Shown here in pieces: positions 43,774 through 57,522 of a DNA stretch of 64,000 nucleotides (positions are counted from its first letter, which is position 1; each line of letters starts with the position of its first letter). Below the pieces are notes generated by a model. That model searched no databases. It was given only the letters and a program-made list of their open reading frames with translations, and was not told the origin of the DNA. Position numbers and translations under genes: made by a program. The DNA is from Hyphomicrobiaceae bacterium. GTDB lineage: Bacteria; Pseudomonadota; Alphaproteobacteria; Rhizobiales; Methyloligellaceae. The stretch lies in NCBI GenBank assembly GCA_020637815.1, contig JACKJS010000002.1, forward strand, positions 434,001 to 498,000. Reading direction: 5' to 3'.

Positions 43774-44219
43774 TTCGCTTTGCGCTCAAATGTGGCGAGG
43801 GCCATGACTTCGATGCGTGGTTCTCGTCCGGCGATTCCTTCGACGAACAGTCCGAGGCGAAAGCAATCCGCTGCCCCGAATGCGGCAGTGCCGAGGTGAG
43901 CAAGGTGCCCATGGCTCCTGCCGTGCTCCGTGGGCGGAAGACGCCGGTGGGGCGCGACATTCCGTCCGATTCGCCGCCTCACGGCACTCCTGAGGGAGCG
44001 GGACAGACCTATGCCTTCTTGAAGGGCCTGCGCGAGCATCTGAAGTCCAATGCGGACGATGTAGGAGACAAATTCGCCGAAGAAGCGCGGAAGATGCACT
44101 ACGGCGAAACAGAGGAGCGCAACATTTACGGCGAAGCGACCATGGATGAGGCCAAGGCGCTGCACGACGAGGGAATTCCGGCGCTCCCCTTGCCAAAGCT
44201 GCCCGGCGACCACAACTAA
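43770..44219 (+). CDS. DUF1178-family zinc-ribbon protein
   Basis: A 149-aa protein. The N-terminus (MIRFALKCGEGHDFDAWFSSG) and CPECGS form a short zinc-ribbon-like motif. The rest, with DVGDKFAEEARKMHYGE and RNIYGEAT, is typical of DUF1178. Function unknown; coupling to the amidase gene is conserved. Confidence 0.85.
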   Translation: MIRFALKCGEGHDFDAWFSSGDSFDEQSEAKAIRCPECGSAEVSKVPMAPAVLRGRKTPVGRDIPSDSPPHGTPEGAGQTYAFLKGLREHLKSNADDVGDKFAEEARKMHYGETEERNIYGEATMDEAKALHDEGIPALPLPKLPGDHN

Positions 44220-44379
44220 CCTATTGGTGGAATTTGGCTTTGTGGCCGCGCGGGTAACTTCTTGTTTGGGTGTCTCGCGTATACCGGGATAACATTTCGC
44301 GAAGTGCCGTGGAAAAGCCGGCTTGGCTCTGTAACTTAGAGACTGCCGGACGGTTGGATCGCGCATAACCGGGGAACGA

Positions 44380-45345
44380 ATGATGCGCCGAAAATTTCAG
44401 CAACACCTACGGATTCTGGGCCTGCCGCTCGCGGTTGCCGGTCTGGCGGTGCTTTTGCTTGCCTTGCCCGCGAGCGCCGAAACCGGCGCCCACGCGACCG
44501 CGCCGGACTTAGATCTCAGTCTTCCGAAGGGCCTCGCCGCGCAGCCGCAGCCCGTCTATCCAGACAGCAATGCAACGTCGAGCGGCTCTTCGAATCCGGC
44601 CCAAGCGGCCGAAAAGCCCTCCAAGCGCGCGTCGCGGCCGGATACGGACGATATCCAGAGCCTGGGCGACGGCGATTCGGACATCGAAATGTTGAAAAGC
44701 GACGACGCGGCCGAGGCTGTGGAGCCGCAGTCGCCAATCGTCGTTGCGACCATCGACAAATCGACGCAAGAGATGACGGTCTTCGTCGACGGTGTCGAGA
44801 AATACAGGTGGCCAGTGTCGACCGGCATGCCCGGCTACGCGACGCCGTCCGGCGACTACACCGCCAAGTCCATGAACAAGATCTGGTACAGCAAGCAGTG
44901 GGACAACGCACCCATGCCGCATGCGGTGTTTTTCACGAAGAAGGGGCACGCGATCCACGCCACCAACGAGACCAAGAAGCTGGGCACGCCTGCCTCGCAC
45001 GGTTGTGTCCGCCTGTCGCCCAAGAACGCGGAGACGTTCTTCAATCTGGTGAAAGATAAGGGTTTGACGCGGACGGAAGTTGTCCTGACCGGCTCCACGC
45101 CAGGCGGCGACTACAAAGTCGCGCAGCCAGACCGCCGTTACGATCCGTACCAGGACTATCGCCAGCCGAATTACCGGGGCTACTACAACCGCAACTATCA
45201 ACGCTACGGCTATAACGAGATTGACCCTCGGGTGCAGCGCAAGCGCCGGCGCCTGTTCCAGCAGCCCTATTACGATTCACCGCCACGCCAATACCGGCGT
45301 AACCAGCAGCGGCGTGGCAATTGGTTCCGCGCTCCGGGCTACTAG
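44380..45345 (+). CDS. YkuD-type L,D-transpeptidase
   Basis: A 321-aa exported protein with a signal peptide (cleavage near ASA-ET, residue 34), a low-complexity linker (about 40-115) and a YkuD catalytic domain with SMNKIWYSKQWDNAPMPHAVFF and active site HATNETKKLGTPASHGCVRLS (nucleophile Cys). It forms 3-3 cross-links in peptidoglycan or joins proteins to it. The C-terminal 60 residues are Tyr/Arg/Gln-rich. It is the third transpeptidase-fold gene in the window and a different branch from the YafK pair. Confidence 0.9.
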   Translation: MMRRKFQQHLRILGLPLAVAGLAVLLLALPASAETGAHATAPDLDLSLPKGLAAQPQPVYPDSNATSSGSSNPAQAAEKPSKRASRPDTDDIQSLGDGDSDIEMLKSDDAAEAVEPQSPIVVATIDKSTQEMTVFVDGVEKYRWPVSTGMPGYATPSGDYTAKSMNKIWYSKQWDNAPMPHAVFFTKKGHAIHATNETKKLGTPASHGCVRLSPKNAETFFNLVKDKGLTRTEVVLTGSTPGGDYKVAQPDRRYDPYQDYRQPNYRGYYNRNYQRYGYNEIDPRVQRKRRRLFQQPYYDSPPRQYRRNQQRRGNWFRAPGY

Positions 45346-45402
45346 GGGCGGCCGTCGGGGGCATGGTCAGGAAGGCGTTGCATACGCGATCCGGCGGGAG
45401 CC

Positions 45403-46158
45403 TTACGTCCGGGGTCTGATCGCCGTCGCGAAATAGTTCACATCGGTGTCGCGCGAAAGGCTCCAGCGGTCCGCCAGTGGGTCGTAGACCATGCCGGTGA
45501 GATCGGTCTGTTCGAGGTCCGCGCCTCTCAAGGACAACTGCAATTCCTCGGGCGTCACGAACCGGTCCCATTGATGGGTGCCGGCCGGGACCCATCGCAG
45601 CACATATTCGGCCCCGACGATGGCAAGGGCGTAGGCCTTGAGCGTGCGGTTCAGCGTCGAAAGGATCATGACGCCGCCGTCGGCCACGAGTGGCGCGAGC
45701 CGTTTGAGAAAGGCGGGCACATCCGGCACGTGTTCGACCACTTCGAGCAGCAGAACGGCGTCGAAGCGGCGGCCATCGTCGACCATAGCCTCCGCGGTCA
45801 CGGCTGCGTACTCGACCGCCAGGCCCGCGCCCTCCGCATGGGCCTTTGCCGCCGCGATGGTTTCTGCGGCCGGATCGATCCCCGTCACCTCGGCGCCGAG
45901 ACGGCTCAAGGGTTCGGCCACTAGACCGCCGCCGCAGCCGATGTCGAGCACCTTGATGCCTTCGAGGCAGGGCGGGTCGTTCGCGTCCCGCCCAAAGTGA
46001 CTGCAAAGCCGGTCGCGAATATATGTCAGCCGTACCGGATTGATCTGGTGTAGCGGGCGGAATGGCCCTTTTTCGTCCCACCACTCTTCGGCGAGCTGCG
46101 CAAATCTGGCGACTTCCCCGTCGTCGAGGGTCGAAGATGTGGTCCGGGACGCCATCAT
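45403..46158 (-). CDS. ubiG: Ubiquinone biosynthesis O-methyltransferase UbiG
   Basis: A 251-aa class I methyltransferase of ubiquinone synthesis, methylating ring hydroxyls at two steps. Signatures: WWDEKGPFRPLHQINPVRL near the start, LDIGCGGGLVAEPLSRLGA (motif I), LLLEVVEHVPD, and GTHQWDRFVTPEEL. Chosen start is ATG 46158 (MMASRTT); ATG 46155 is equally possible. It is divergent from lysC. A longer upstream frame is the antisense of lysC and not real. Confidence 0.95.
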   Translation of the reverse strand: MMASRTTSSTLDDGEVARFAQLAEEWWDEKGPFRPLHQINPVRLTYIRDRLCSHFGRDANDPPCLEGIKVLDIGCGGGLVAEPLSRLGAEVTGIDPAAETIAAAKAHAEGAGLAVEYAAVTAEAMVDDGRRFDAVLLLEVVEHVPDVPAFLKRLAPLVADGGVMILSTLNRTLKAYALAIVGAEYVLRWVPAGTHQWDRFVTPEELQLSLRGADLEQTDLTGMVYDPLADRWSLSRDTDVNYFATAIRPRT

Positions 46159-46311
46159 GGGCGCATTGGCGGGCGCACTCGGGCTTCTGTCAAGGCGTAC
46201 GCGCGGTTCGACGCGGAGAGCCTTGTTGCGGCCTCCGATCCTCTTCAGTAGAAAGAGCCGGAATTTCCGGCCGGCGCGAAATGCGTGCCGGCCCTCTTCT
46301 TGTGAGAAGTC

Positions 46312-47604
46312 ATGTCTTTGCTTGTGTTGAAATTTGGCGGCACGTCGGTGGCCGATCTCGATCGGATACGCAACGTGGCCGCGCATGTGAAACGCGAGGT
46401 CGACGCCGGGCACGCCTGCGCCGTGGTCGTTTCGGCAATGGCTGGACAGACCAATCAGCTCGTTGCTTGGGTCGAGGAGGCCTGGGGCTTCAAGGCGCGC
46501 ACCGAATCTGGAGACGAAGCCTCGGCACTTTACGACTGCCGCGAGTACGACGCCGTCGTCTCGTCGGGCGAGCAGGTGACGTCGGGCCTCCTCGCCTTGG
46601 TGCTCCAATCCATGGGCCTCAGCGCGCGCTCGTGGCAGGGCTGGCAGATTCCCCTGCGTACGGACGCGGCGCATCAAAAAGCCCGGATTACTGGGATCGA
46701 GGTCGACAAGATCAAGGCGGCCATGCTGGGCGGCGAGGTCGCGGTTTGCGCCGGCTTCCAAGGGATCGCGCCAAACAACCGCATCGCGACGCTCGGCCGG
46801 GGCGGGTCGGACACGAGCGCGGTCGCTCTTGCCGCCGCGCTTCAGGCGGATCGCTGCGATATCTACACCGATGTGGACGGGGTCTATACGACCGACCCGC
46901 GCGTGGTGGCGAAGGCTCACCGCCTCGACCGCATTTCCTATGAAGAGATGCTAGAAATGGCGTCTCAAGGGGCCAAGGTCCTGCAAACCCGCTCGGTCGA
47001 GCTCGCCATGCAATGGGGCGTGCCCGTTCTGGTGCGTTCCAGCTTCGATCCGCCGGACTTGACCGGCGACCCCGACACCGGGGAGGGGATCGGTACACTT
47101 GTTTGCCATGAGGATGAAATCGTGGAGCAAAATGTCGTCAGTGGAATTGCTTACGCGCGGGACGAAGCCAAGGTGACGCTGCTGAAGGTGGCGGACAAAC
47201 CTGGCGTTGCGGCGCGGGTATTCGGTCCTCTTTCCGACGCCCATATCAACGTCGACATGATCGTGCAGAACGTCTCCGAGGATGGCCGTTCGACCGACCT
47301 GACCTTCACTGTGCAAAGTGCGGATCTGGACCGGGCTATCGAGGTCCTGAAGTCCGCCAAGGACGAGATCGGCTATCTGGATCTGCGCGGGGCCACCGAT
47401 ATCGCCAAGGTCTCGGCCATCGGCGTCGGAATGCGAAGCCATGCGGGTGTTGCAGCGCAAATGTTCAGCGCGCTTGCGGAAAAGGGCATCAATATCGAGG
47501 CGATTTCGACCTCGGAGATCAAAATCAGCGTTTTGATCGATGCCGCCTACGCCGAGCTGGCGGTGCGAACCTTGCATACGCTTTTTGGGTTGGACGGCGC
47601 TTAG
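46312..47604 (+). CDS. lysC: Aspartate kinase
   Basis: A 430-aa enzyme opening the aspartate pathway to Lys, Thr and Met. Kinase motif KFGGTSVADLDRI stands at the N-terminus, with GRGGSDTSAVALAAAL and DVDGVYTTDPR. Two ACT domains follow (about 270-420), the second with ISTSEIKISVLID, which bind feedback effectors. Length and layout match single-function aspartokinases. ptsP follows 83 bp later. Confidence 0.95.
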   Translation: MSLLVLKFGGTSVADLDRIRNVAAHVKREVDAGHACAVVVSAMAGQTNQLVAWVEEAWGFKARTESGDEASALYDCREYDAVVSSGEQVTSGLLALVLQSMGLSARSWQGWQIPLRTDAAHQKARITGIEVDKIKAAMLGGEVAVCAGFQGIAPNNRIATLGRGGSDTSAVALAAALQADRCDIYTDVDGVYTTDPRVVAKAHRLDRISYEEMLEMASQGAKVLQTRSVELAMQWGVPVLVRSSFDPPDLTGDPDTGEGIGTLVCHEDEIVEQNVVSGIAYARDEAKVTLLKVADKPGVAARVFGPLSDAHINVDMIVQNVSEDGRSTDLTFTVQSADLDRAIEVLKSAKDEIGYLDLRGATDIAKVSAIGVGMRSHAGVAAQMFSALAEKGINIEAISTSEIKISVLIDAAYAELAVRTLHTLFGLDGA

Positions 47605-47687
47605 ACACGAAAATGGGGCTACTCTAGCCTTAGGTTTTTGGGAGGCTCGTAGATCCGCCGCTGGCGGAGGGTCCGGGACTGGTCACG

Positions 47688-49946
47688 ATGTCTGCATCCG
47701 TTGGTGCTCCGAGACAGATGCTCCGCCGCCTGCGTGAGGTGATGGCGGAACGCGAGAGCGCGCAGGCACGCCTGGACAAGGTGGTCATGCTGATCGCCTC
47801 GAACATCGTGGCGGAGGTGTGTTCCCTCTATTTGCGGCGCCGAGACGGTTCGCTCGAGCTCGTCGCCACAGAGGGCCTCAACCCGAGCGCGGTCCACAAC
47901 ACTCATCTGAAGCCGGGTGAAGGGCTCGTGGGCCTGGTCGCCGAGCAGGGCGAGCCGAAGCAGTTCGCCGATGCCCAGCACCACCCGGCTTTCTCGTTCC
48001 GTCCCGAGACCGGCGAGGAGAGTTATCACTCCTTCGTGGGCGTGCCGATCCTGCGCGGCGGCCACACGATCGGCGTGCTCACGGTGCAGAACCGCACGAT
48101 GCGGCAATATAGCGACGAAGAGGTCGAGGCGCTGCAGACCACCGCCATGGTGATCGCCGAGACACTCGCGTCGGGCGGCATCATCTCCGACGAGGTGACC
48201 GTCGAGAAGGGGCGGGATTCGAGTCTCCGTTTCGCCGGACAGCCGATTTCCGAAAGCGTGGCGCTCGGGCATATCGTGTTGCACGAGCCGCGCATCGTAG
48301 TCACCACGCTCATTGCCGAAGACGTCGAGCTCGAACGAAGCCGGCTACAACAGGCGATCGAAGAACTGACCGGACAGATCGACGATATGATGGAGAGGGG
48401 CGATCTCGCCCGCGCCGGCGAACACCACGAGGTGCTCGAGGCGTTCCGCATGTTCGCGCACGATCACGGCTGGCGGCGGCGATTGGACGAAGCGTTGGCT
48501 ACCGGTCTCACGGCCGAAGCCGCCGTCCAGCGCGTTCGCAACGACACGCGCGCGCGTATGATGCGCATGCCGGATCCGCGATTCCGCGACAGGCTCCACG
48601 ATATCGACGATCTGTCGAACAGGCTGCTGCGTCTTCTATCCGGCGAAACCGCTACGGCTTCGACCGGTGCGTTGCCGGAAGATGCCATTGTCGTCGCGCG
48701 CACCATGGGGCCGGCCGAGCTGCTCGACTACGACCGCCAGCGCCTGCGCGGTCTCGTCCTCGAGGAGGGCGGGGCGAATAGCCACGTTGCGATCGTCGCG
48801 CGCGCGCTCGGTATCGCCGCGATTACCCAATGCCGGGGCGTGGTCGAGATGGTCGAACCGGGAGACGCGGCGATTCTCGATGCTCAAGGTGGCGAGCTGC
48901 ATGTGCGGCCCACGCACGAATTGGTGCTTGCATATTCCGACAAGGTCCGCTTCCAAGCGCGCAAGCAAGCGCAATACGCGGCCCTGCGCGACGTGCCTGC
49001 GGTCACGCTCGACGATCAAGCGGTCAGCCTGCACATCAATGCGGGCCTGCTGTTCGACCTGCCGCATCTCAAACAGTCCGGCGCCGACGGGATCGGGCTG
49101 TTCCGGACCGAGCTGCAATTCATGATCTCCGATACGTTTCCTCGGCTCGATCAGCAGACGAAGCTGTACAAGTCGATCCTCGATCAGGCGGGTAACCGCC
49201 CCGTCGTGTTTCGCTCTCTCGATGTGGGGGGCGACAAGATCATTCCCTATTTCCGGGGAGGCGCGGAAGAAAACCCAGCCCTCGGCTGGCGCGCGATCCG
49301 CATGGCGCTCGACCGGCCCGCACTGTTCCGGACGCAGATTCGGGCCCTGTTGCGGGCTTCGCAGGGGCGCGCGTTGCGGATCATTCTGCCGATGATTTCC
49401 GACGTTTCCGAATTCGAAACCGCGCGCAGGCTGATCGATCACGAACTCACGCTGCTCAAGAGACATGGCCGCCCGGAACCGTCCCAGCTCATGGTCGGCG
49501 CCATGGTCGAGGTGCCGGCACTTCTGTGGCAGCTCGATCATCTCTTGCCTCTGACGGATTTCGTCTCAGTGGGATCGAATGACCTCGTACAGTTTCTGTT
49601 CGCGGCGGACCGGAGCAACGAGCGCGTGGCGGGCAGGTTCGATTCCCTCAATCCCGCTGCCTTGCGTGCCTTGCGGCACATCGTGCGGGAGGCGGAGCGG
49701 TTCGAAACGCCGGTCACGCTCTGCGGTGAGATGGCCGGGAAGCCCTTGGAGGCGATGGCGTTGATCGGGCTCGGCTTCCGGTCCATTTCCATGGCACCGG
49801 CATCGGTCGGGCCGATCAAGGCCATGATTTTGTCGCTCGATGCATCGGATTTGAGCGTTCGGCTGGAGCAGATGCTCGACACCCGCACAACCTCGCTTCG
49901 CAATGAATTGAAGCAATTCGCCGCCGAAAAAGGCGTTCAGATTTGA
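47688..49946 (+). CDS. ptsP: PTS-Ntr enzyme I (PtsP)
   Basis: A 752-aa phosphotransferase starting the nitrogen-PTS relay (PtsP to NPr to EIIA-Ntr). The N-terminal GAF domain (about 20-165) senses a small ligand, glutamine in some relatives. The enzyme I part follows: active His in EEGGANSHVAIVARALG (near 370), and a PEP-binding TIM barrel with GIGLFRTELQFM, RSLDVGGDK, VGAMVEVPAL, FVSVGSNDL and LCGEMAG. The lysC-ptsP-prfA order is typical of the group. Confidence 0.95.
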   Translation: MSASVGAPRQMLRRLREVMAERESAQARLDKVVMLIASNIVAEVCSLYLRRRDGSLELVATEGLNPSAVHNTHLKPGEGLVGLVAEQGEPKQFADAQHHPAFSFRPETGEESYHSFVGVPILRGGHTIGVLTVQNRTMRQYSDEEVEALQTTAMVIAETLASGGIISDEVTVEKGRDSSLRFAGQPISESVALGHIVLHEPRIVVTTLIAEDVELERSRLQQAIEELTGQIDDMMERGDLARAGEHHEVLEAFRMFAHDHGWRRRLDEALATGLTAEAAVQRVRNDTRARMMRMPDPRFRDRLHDIDDLSNRLLRLLSGETATASTGALPEDAIVVARTMGPAELLDYDRQRLRGLVLEEGGANSHVAIVARALGIAAITQCRGVVEMVEPGDAAILDAQGGELHVRPTHELVLAYSDKVRFQARKQAQYAALRDVPAVTLDDQAVSLHINAGLLFDLPHLKQSGADGIGLFRTELQFMISDTFPRLDQQTKLYKSILDQAGNRPVVFRSLDVGGDKIIPYFRGGAEENPALGWRAIRMALDRPALFRTQIRALLRASQGRALRIILPMISDVSEFETARRLIDHELTLLKRHGRPEPSQLMVGAMVEVPALLWQLDHLLPLTDFVSVGSNDLVQFLFAADRSNERVAGRFDSLNPAALRALRHIVREAERFETPVTLCGEMAGKPLEAMALIGLGFRSISMAPASVGPIKAMILSLDASDLSVRLEQMLDTRTTSLRNELKQFAAEKGVQI

Positions 49947-50160
49947 CGTGCGCGGGCCGTGCGCGAAGGCGTTTGGCACTTCGCGGCACCGGCGCTGTCG
50001 CGCCAAGGCTTGCAAACTCTTGGCCATTGGGCTTGTGTACGATGGCGATTGGGGAAAATGTCCGGTTTTGGACTTTCGAAACCGGACCGTAACGCATATT
50101 GGGTAGGCCCCCGGCCGAGGGCTTGGGGGCGGCGGCGATATACTCACGGGATTGGAATTA

Positions 50161-51447
50161 ATGTCTGCCGGCTATGACGCGGAAGTGGCCGACCTGTTTC
50201 GGGACCTCAGAGCCGCGAGCAATCTGACCGAGGCGGATTTGGCCGCCCGGATATCCACGCCGGTCGAGGTCGTCCAGGCGCTGGAGCAGGGCGCTATCTA
50301 TGCCTTGCCGCCCTGGCCGGAGACATGCCGGGTCGTCAGCGCCTATGGCACGCTGCTTAATTTGGATACGCGTCCGTTGCTCCGTCGAATCTACGCGCAG
50401 CTTGAGGCCGGCGTGGTGGAACTCGGTCCGAAGCCCGTCCAGGACGTGCCGGTCATGGTGCCGCCTGCGGGCCCCGCGCCCGCGCCGGCGAGAGCCCAGC
50501 CATTGCCGCAAGGCCAGCCTGCTCCGCAACGGCAACCACAGGCACCGGCTTGGCCCAACGGTTCACTGCAGCCCCAGCCCGCTCCTCAAGCGTCGCCCCG
50601 TCCGCCGTCGCCGCAACCCCAAAGTCCCTACCCGCAGGCGCCGCAGCCACAAGCGCCAGGCTGGCCTAACGGGCCGGTGGGCATGCCGGCTTCGGCGCCA
50701 CAGCGTCCGGCACCTCAGCCGCAAGCCGCGCCTCTTCATGTGCCGCAGCCACAAGCGCCTCGGCCTCAAGCCCAGCAGCCTCACGCCCAGCAGCCTCAAG
50801 GTCACCAGCCACAAGCGCTACAGCCCCAAGCACCGCTGCCTCGGGCGCCGCAACCGCAGACGCCACGGCCTCAAGCTCCGCAAGCACATCCCGGCCAACC
50901 GCAGCCCGCACCGCCATCGCCTGGCGCGTGGCAACGCACCGCCGCCGAGCCGCCGCGCGCCGAACCGTCGCCATTCGACACCGCGTGGCCGGGCGCCGGT
51001 CCAGTTGCGCAACCGGGACTGCAGCACCAGCCGGCCCAGCCACAAGCCGACGCCGGTTTTCCGGATGCCGACTTCGGGGGTGCCCCCGACGATGCGCAAT
51101 TCCATCCCGAATATCAGGGCTATGCGCCGGATCCCTCGGCCATACCGGATGCAGGCATGGCCGATGCCGGCATGCCGCTCGATGATGCCGGTTTTCCCGG
51201 CGATGCCGGGCTTGAGCTTGAGCCCGAACTCGTCGAGGAGCCCAAGAAGAATTTTCTGAAGTCGCCGCTTCTGAAATGGGGCATCATCGGACTTGTTGCG
51301 GTTGGGGTGCTGCTTGGACTATGGATGTTTCTCGGCTCGTCCTCCGGCGATTCCGGTCTTTCGTCAGGCTTCGACACGTCGGACCCGGTTCTCGATCCGG
51401 ACGACCCGCGCAGCCGCAAAGCCGACCGCCTTCCGAACAATTTCTAG
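50161..51447 (+). CDS. HTH-domain membrane protein with Pro/Gln-rich linker
   Basis: A 428-aa protein in three parts. Residues 1-85 form a RodZ-like Cro-type HTH (FRDLRAASNLTEADLAARI, then VVQALEQGAIYALPPW). A long linker (about 95-300) is almost entirely Pro, Gln and Ala with many PQ repeats. The C-terminus has Asp/Gly-rich repeats and one membrane helix (WGIIGLVAVGVLLGLWMFL, near 373-391), followed by about 35 residues. Cytoplasmic HTH plus membrane anchor suggests a structural or envelope role, as in RodZ, though length and linker differ. The DNA of the linker may be prone to length change. The ATG at 50161 is chosen. Confidence 0.75.
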   Translation: MSAGYDAEVADLFRDLRAASNLTEADLAARISTPVEVVQALEQGAIYALPPWPETCRVVSAYGTLLNLDTRPLLRRIYAQLEAGVVELGPKPVQDVPVMVPPAGPAPAPARAQPLPQGQPAPQRQPQAPAWPNGSLQPQPAPQASPRPPSPQPQSPYPQAPQPQAPGWPNGPVGMPASAPQRPAPQPQAAPLHVPQPQAPRPQAQQPHAQQPQGHQPQALQPQAPLPRAPQPQTPRPQAPQAHPGQPQPAPPSPGAWQRTAAEPPRAEPSPFDTAWPGAGPVAQPGLQHQPAQPQADAGFPDADFGGAPDDAQFHPEYQGYAPDPSAIPDAGMADAGMPLDDAGFPGDAGLELEPELVEEPKKNFLKSPLLKWGIIGLVAVGVLLGLWMFLGSSSGDSGLSSGFDTSDPVLDPDDPRSRKADRLPNNF

Positions 51448-51469
51448 GCCTGCGTTTTCCAGCTAGCCC

Positions 51470-52557
<1,088 letters not shown>

Positions 52558-52561
<4 letters not shown>

Positions 52562-53430
52562 CGCCGAGTCTCGATTCGGCTCGTTCGTCCGCGGCGCGCG
52601 TGCTGAGGGACAGGGGGATCGGTACGGCGGCGCTCGATGCGCGGGTTCTCCTGACGACGGCAACGGGTTTGTCCCTCGAAGCATTGATCGCCAAGGGCGG
52701 GGAACCAATCGGGCGGGACGCCGAGATGCGTTTTCAGGGCTATGTGGCGCGGCGTCTTGCAGGCGAGCCCGTATCGCGAATCCGCGGGACGCGAGAGTTT
52801 TACGGACGGGATTTTCGGATCGGCCCGCAGACGCTCGATCCTCGCCCAGACACGGAGACGCTGATCGCCGCCGTCTTGGACCTTGTTGGCCAGGAAAAGC
52901 GGACCGGCCGGCCGTTGCGCATCTTGGACCTGGGGACGGGTTCGGGTTGCATTCTGATCACCCTTCTCGCCGAATTGCCCGATGCATCGGGCGTCGGAGC
53001 CGACATCAGCCCCGGCGCGCTGCGTCTCGCCCGGGCGAATGCCGAATCCATGGGCGTAGCGGATCGCGCGCGGTTTGCAGTCTCCGATTGGTTCGAGGCG
53101 CTTGCGGGCCGCTTTGACATCATCGTTTCCAATCCGCCTTATGTCGCAAGCGCTGAGATCGGCGGTCTCGCGCCGGAAGTTGCGGAGCACGATCCGCTAG
53201 CGGCGCTTGACGGGGGGCTCGACGGTCTCGACGCCTATCGGCGCATTGCCGCAGGCACGCCCGCGTTCCTCGTTCCCGGGGGGCATTTGCTCGTCGAGAT
53301 CGGATGCACACAAGGCGAAGCGGTAACGGACCTATTCGAGCGTGCGGGACTGGCCGTCGCACAGGATGGAATTGTCGCGGATTTGGCCGGGCATCCGCGC
53401 TGCGTGTGCGCCAAGATTTCGGAGGCTTAG
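52558..53430 (+). CDS. prmC: Release factor glutamine methyltransferase PrmC
   Basis: A 290-aa enzyme that methylates the Gln of the GGQ motif in release factors. Signatures: RIRGTREFYGRDFRI, LDPRPDTETLI, LDLGTGSGCI (motif I) and the catalytic NPPYV. It overlaps prfA in ATGA, so enzyme and substrate genes are coupled. Confidence 0.96.
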
Positions 53431-53864
53431 GGAGCCCGGAACGTTGGATCTGGCCAAAAAGATGCTTGGAAAAACTGGATGTTCGGGCTAGGTTTTGGCT
53501 AAGAAATCACATTGTTCGGCGAGCCAGGGCAGGGAAATTGGTTTCGCCAGTTGCGTGGCAACGAAACAGCGCGGATATCCTAGAGAACCTCGATTGACAG
53601 GCGGCAGCGCCTCTCGAGCCGTTCAGGAGCCGGTATATCGCAAATCAGATTTGGTTGGCTGGCGCTGACTGTAGGGATGCATGACGTTTCTGCGCCTGTG
53701 ACCGACTAAGACAAGGCAGCAAGAAAAAGAACTGTTGTGAAAACGAACAGGGCCGAGCCGGCTTTCCGGGCGCGTAGCGTTCAGGGAGCGGACCTTGGCC
53801 GACGACGATGAAATAGGGAGCGATCAGTGCGGCGTGTGTGCCGCCAATCAGGTGAATAAGGCTT
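53431..53864. other. Intergenic region after prmC
   Basis: About 430 bp with no supported gene. It contains an imperfect hairpin at 53541-53567 (GTTTCG, TTGC, GTG, GCAA, CGAAAC with a four-base bulge) and presumably the promoter of the DUF4167 gene. Open frames on the minus strand have no family features. Confidence 0.4.
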
Positions 53865-54389
53865 ATGAGGCAAGGACAGCAGAATCGTAGGGGGCGTGGC
53901 CGCAGCCGCAAACCCCAAAATCCACTGGCACGCAATTACGAGTCGAACGGGCCGGATGTGAAGATCCGGGGGACCGCATCTCACGTTGCGGAGAAGTACA
54001 TGTCGCTCGCTCGCGATGCGCTGGCTTCCGGCGACATGGTGACCGCCGAGAGCTACCTCCAGCATGCCGAGCACTACAACCGCATCATCATGGCCGCACA
54101 GTCGCAGGCCGCTGCCGCCGCGCCGCAAACCGGCGACCAGCAGCAGGCCAACGGCAACGTGAACCGGGGCCGGCAGAACGCGAATGAAGACGACGATGCC
54201 GAGGCTGACGACGAGGCCGAAGCTGACGCCGTTGGAGAGTTCGATGCGCCGGCCGAAAGCCGCAGTCGTGGGCGGGGCCGGCAGCGGCGCAACGGCGCCC
54301 ATGCGGCGTCGGAAGCCGCCGGTGCGGAGCAGCCGGTCGAGGCGGGTGCCCCCGACGAGGCCGAAGGCGCCTCGGAAGCCATCGGCTAA
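53865..54389 (+). CDS. DUF4167-domain protein
   Basis: A 174-aa protein. N-terminal DUF4167 domain (about 1-80): a basic Arg/Gln/Gly start (MRQGQQNRRGRGRSRK), then LARNYESNGPDVKIRGTA, HVAEKYMSLARDALASGD and AESYLQHAEHYNRII. The rest is low-complexity, acidic then Arg-rich. It is a typical alphaproteobacterial gene after prmC; the basic start suggests nucleic-acid binding. Function unknown. Confidence 0.88.
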   Translation: MRQGQQNRRGRGRSRKPQNPLARNYESNGPDVKIRGTASHVAEKYMSLARDALASGDMVTAESYLQHAEHYNRIIMAAQSQAAAAAPQTGDQQQANGNVNRGRQNANEDDDAEADDEAEADAVGEFDAPAESRSRGRGRQRRNGAHAASEAAGAEQPVEAGAPDEAEGASEAIG

Positions 54390-54461
54390 GCCGGTCGATC
54401 TTCTCTCCCACGTCCCGAGACATCAGGATTCGAGCTTTTCGAGGCTTGGACGGGAGGAAGC

Positions 54462-54731
54462 ATGTCTGATGCACCTGAGGCGAACACCGTCTCGACCGAC
54501 AAGCCCGTTTCGACGTGGCGCAAGGTCGTGGCGGCCATCCTGGATTTCATTACGGTCTTCTTCGCCGGCGGCTACGCGATCGGCTATCTCACCGGAAGTC
54601 TGACGCCGGACGGTTTCGCACTGGAGGGTGGGCCAGCCCTGCTCCTCTTTGTCCTAATCGTCGCGTATTTCGTCGTCTTTTCGAAATATCTCGGCGGCAC
54701 GCCCTGGCAGCGCATGCTGAAGACCCGGTGA
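54462..54731 (+). CDS. Small RDD-like membrane protein
   Basis: An 89-aa protein with two hydrophobic segments (VVAAILDFITVFFAGGYAIGYL and ALLLFVLIVAYFVVF) and the end GGTPWQRMLKTR, a pattern of RDD-family proteins, but short. ATG 54462 follows GGGAGG. Membrane protein of unknown function lying between DUF4167 and clpB. Confidence 0.75.
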   Translation: MSDAPEANTVSTDKPVSTWRKVVAAILDFITVFFAGGYAIGYLTGSLTPDGFALEGGPALLLFVLIVAYFVVFSKYLGGTPWQRMLKTR

Positions 54732-54751
54732 TCCCCCTCTCGCATTTTTTG

Positions 54752-54780
54752 CTTGAGCTCAAGGCAAAGCCCCCTTTTTT
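54752..54780 (+). promoter_or_regulatory. Candidate heat-shock (sigma-32) promoter of clpB
   Basis: CTTGAG, 13 bp, then CCCCTTTTTT. It resembles the RpoH consensus CTTGAA-N13-17-CCCCATNT. It is about 125 bp before the clpB start, where a heat-shock promoter is expected. Confidence 0.45.
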
Positions 54781-54904
54781 GCGAAAAACGGCTCGCTATA
54801 TGTCCGTTAACATGCCGCTGATATGACCCATCCCCAGCGGTGCCCACCACCCATCCGACATTTCCGGTCCGCCCTCGGACCAGGCCGCCCAAAGAGGGAA
54901 AAAC

Positions 54905-57505
<2,601 letters not shown>

Positions 57506-57522
57506 GGGGCCGCAGCAGCGGC

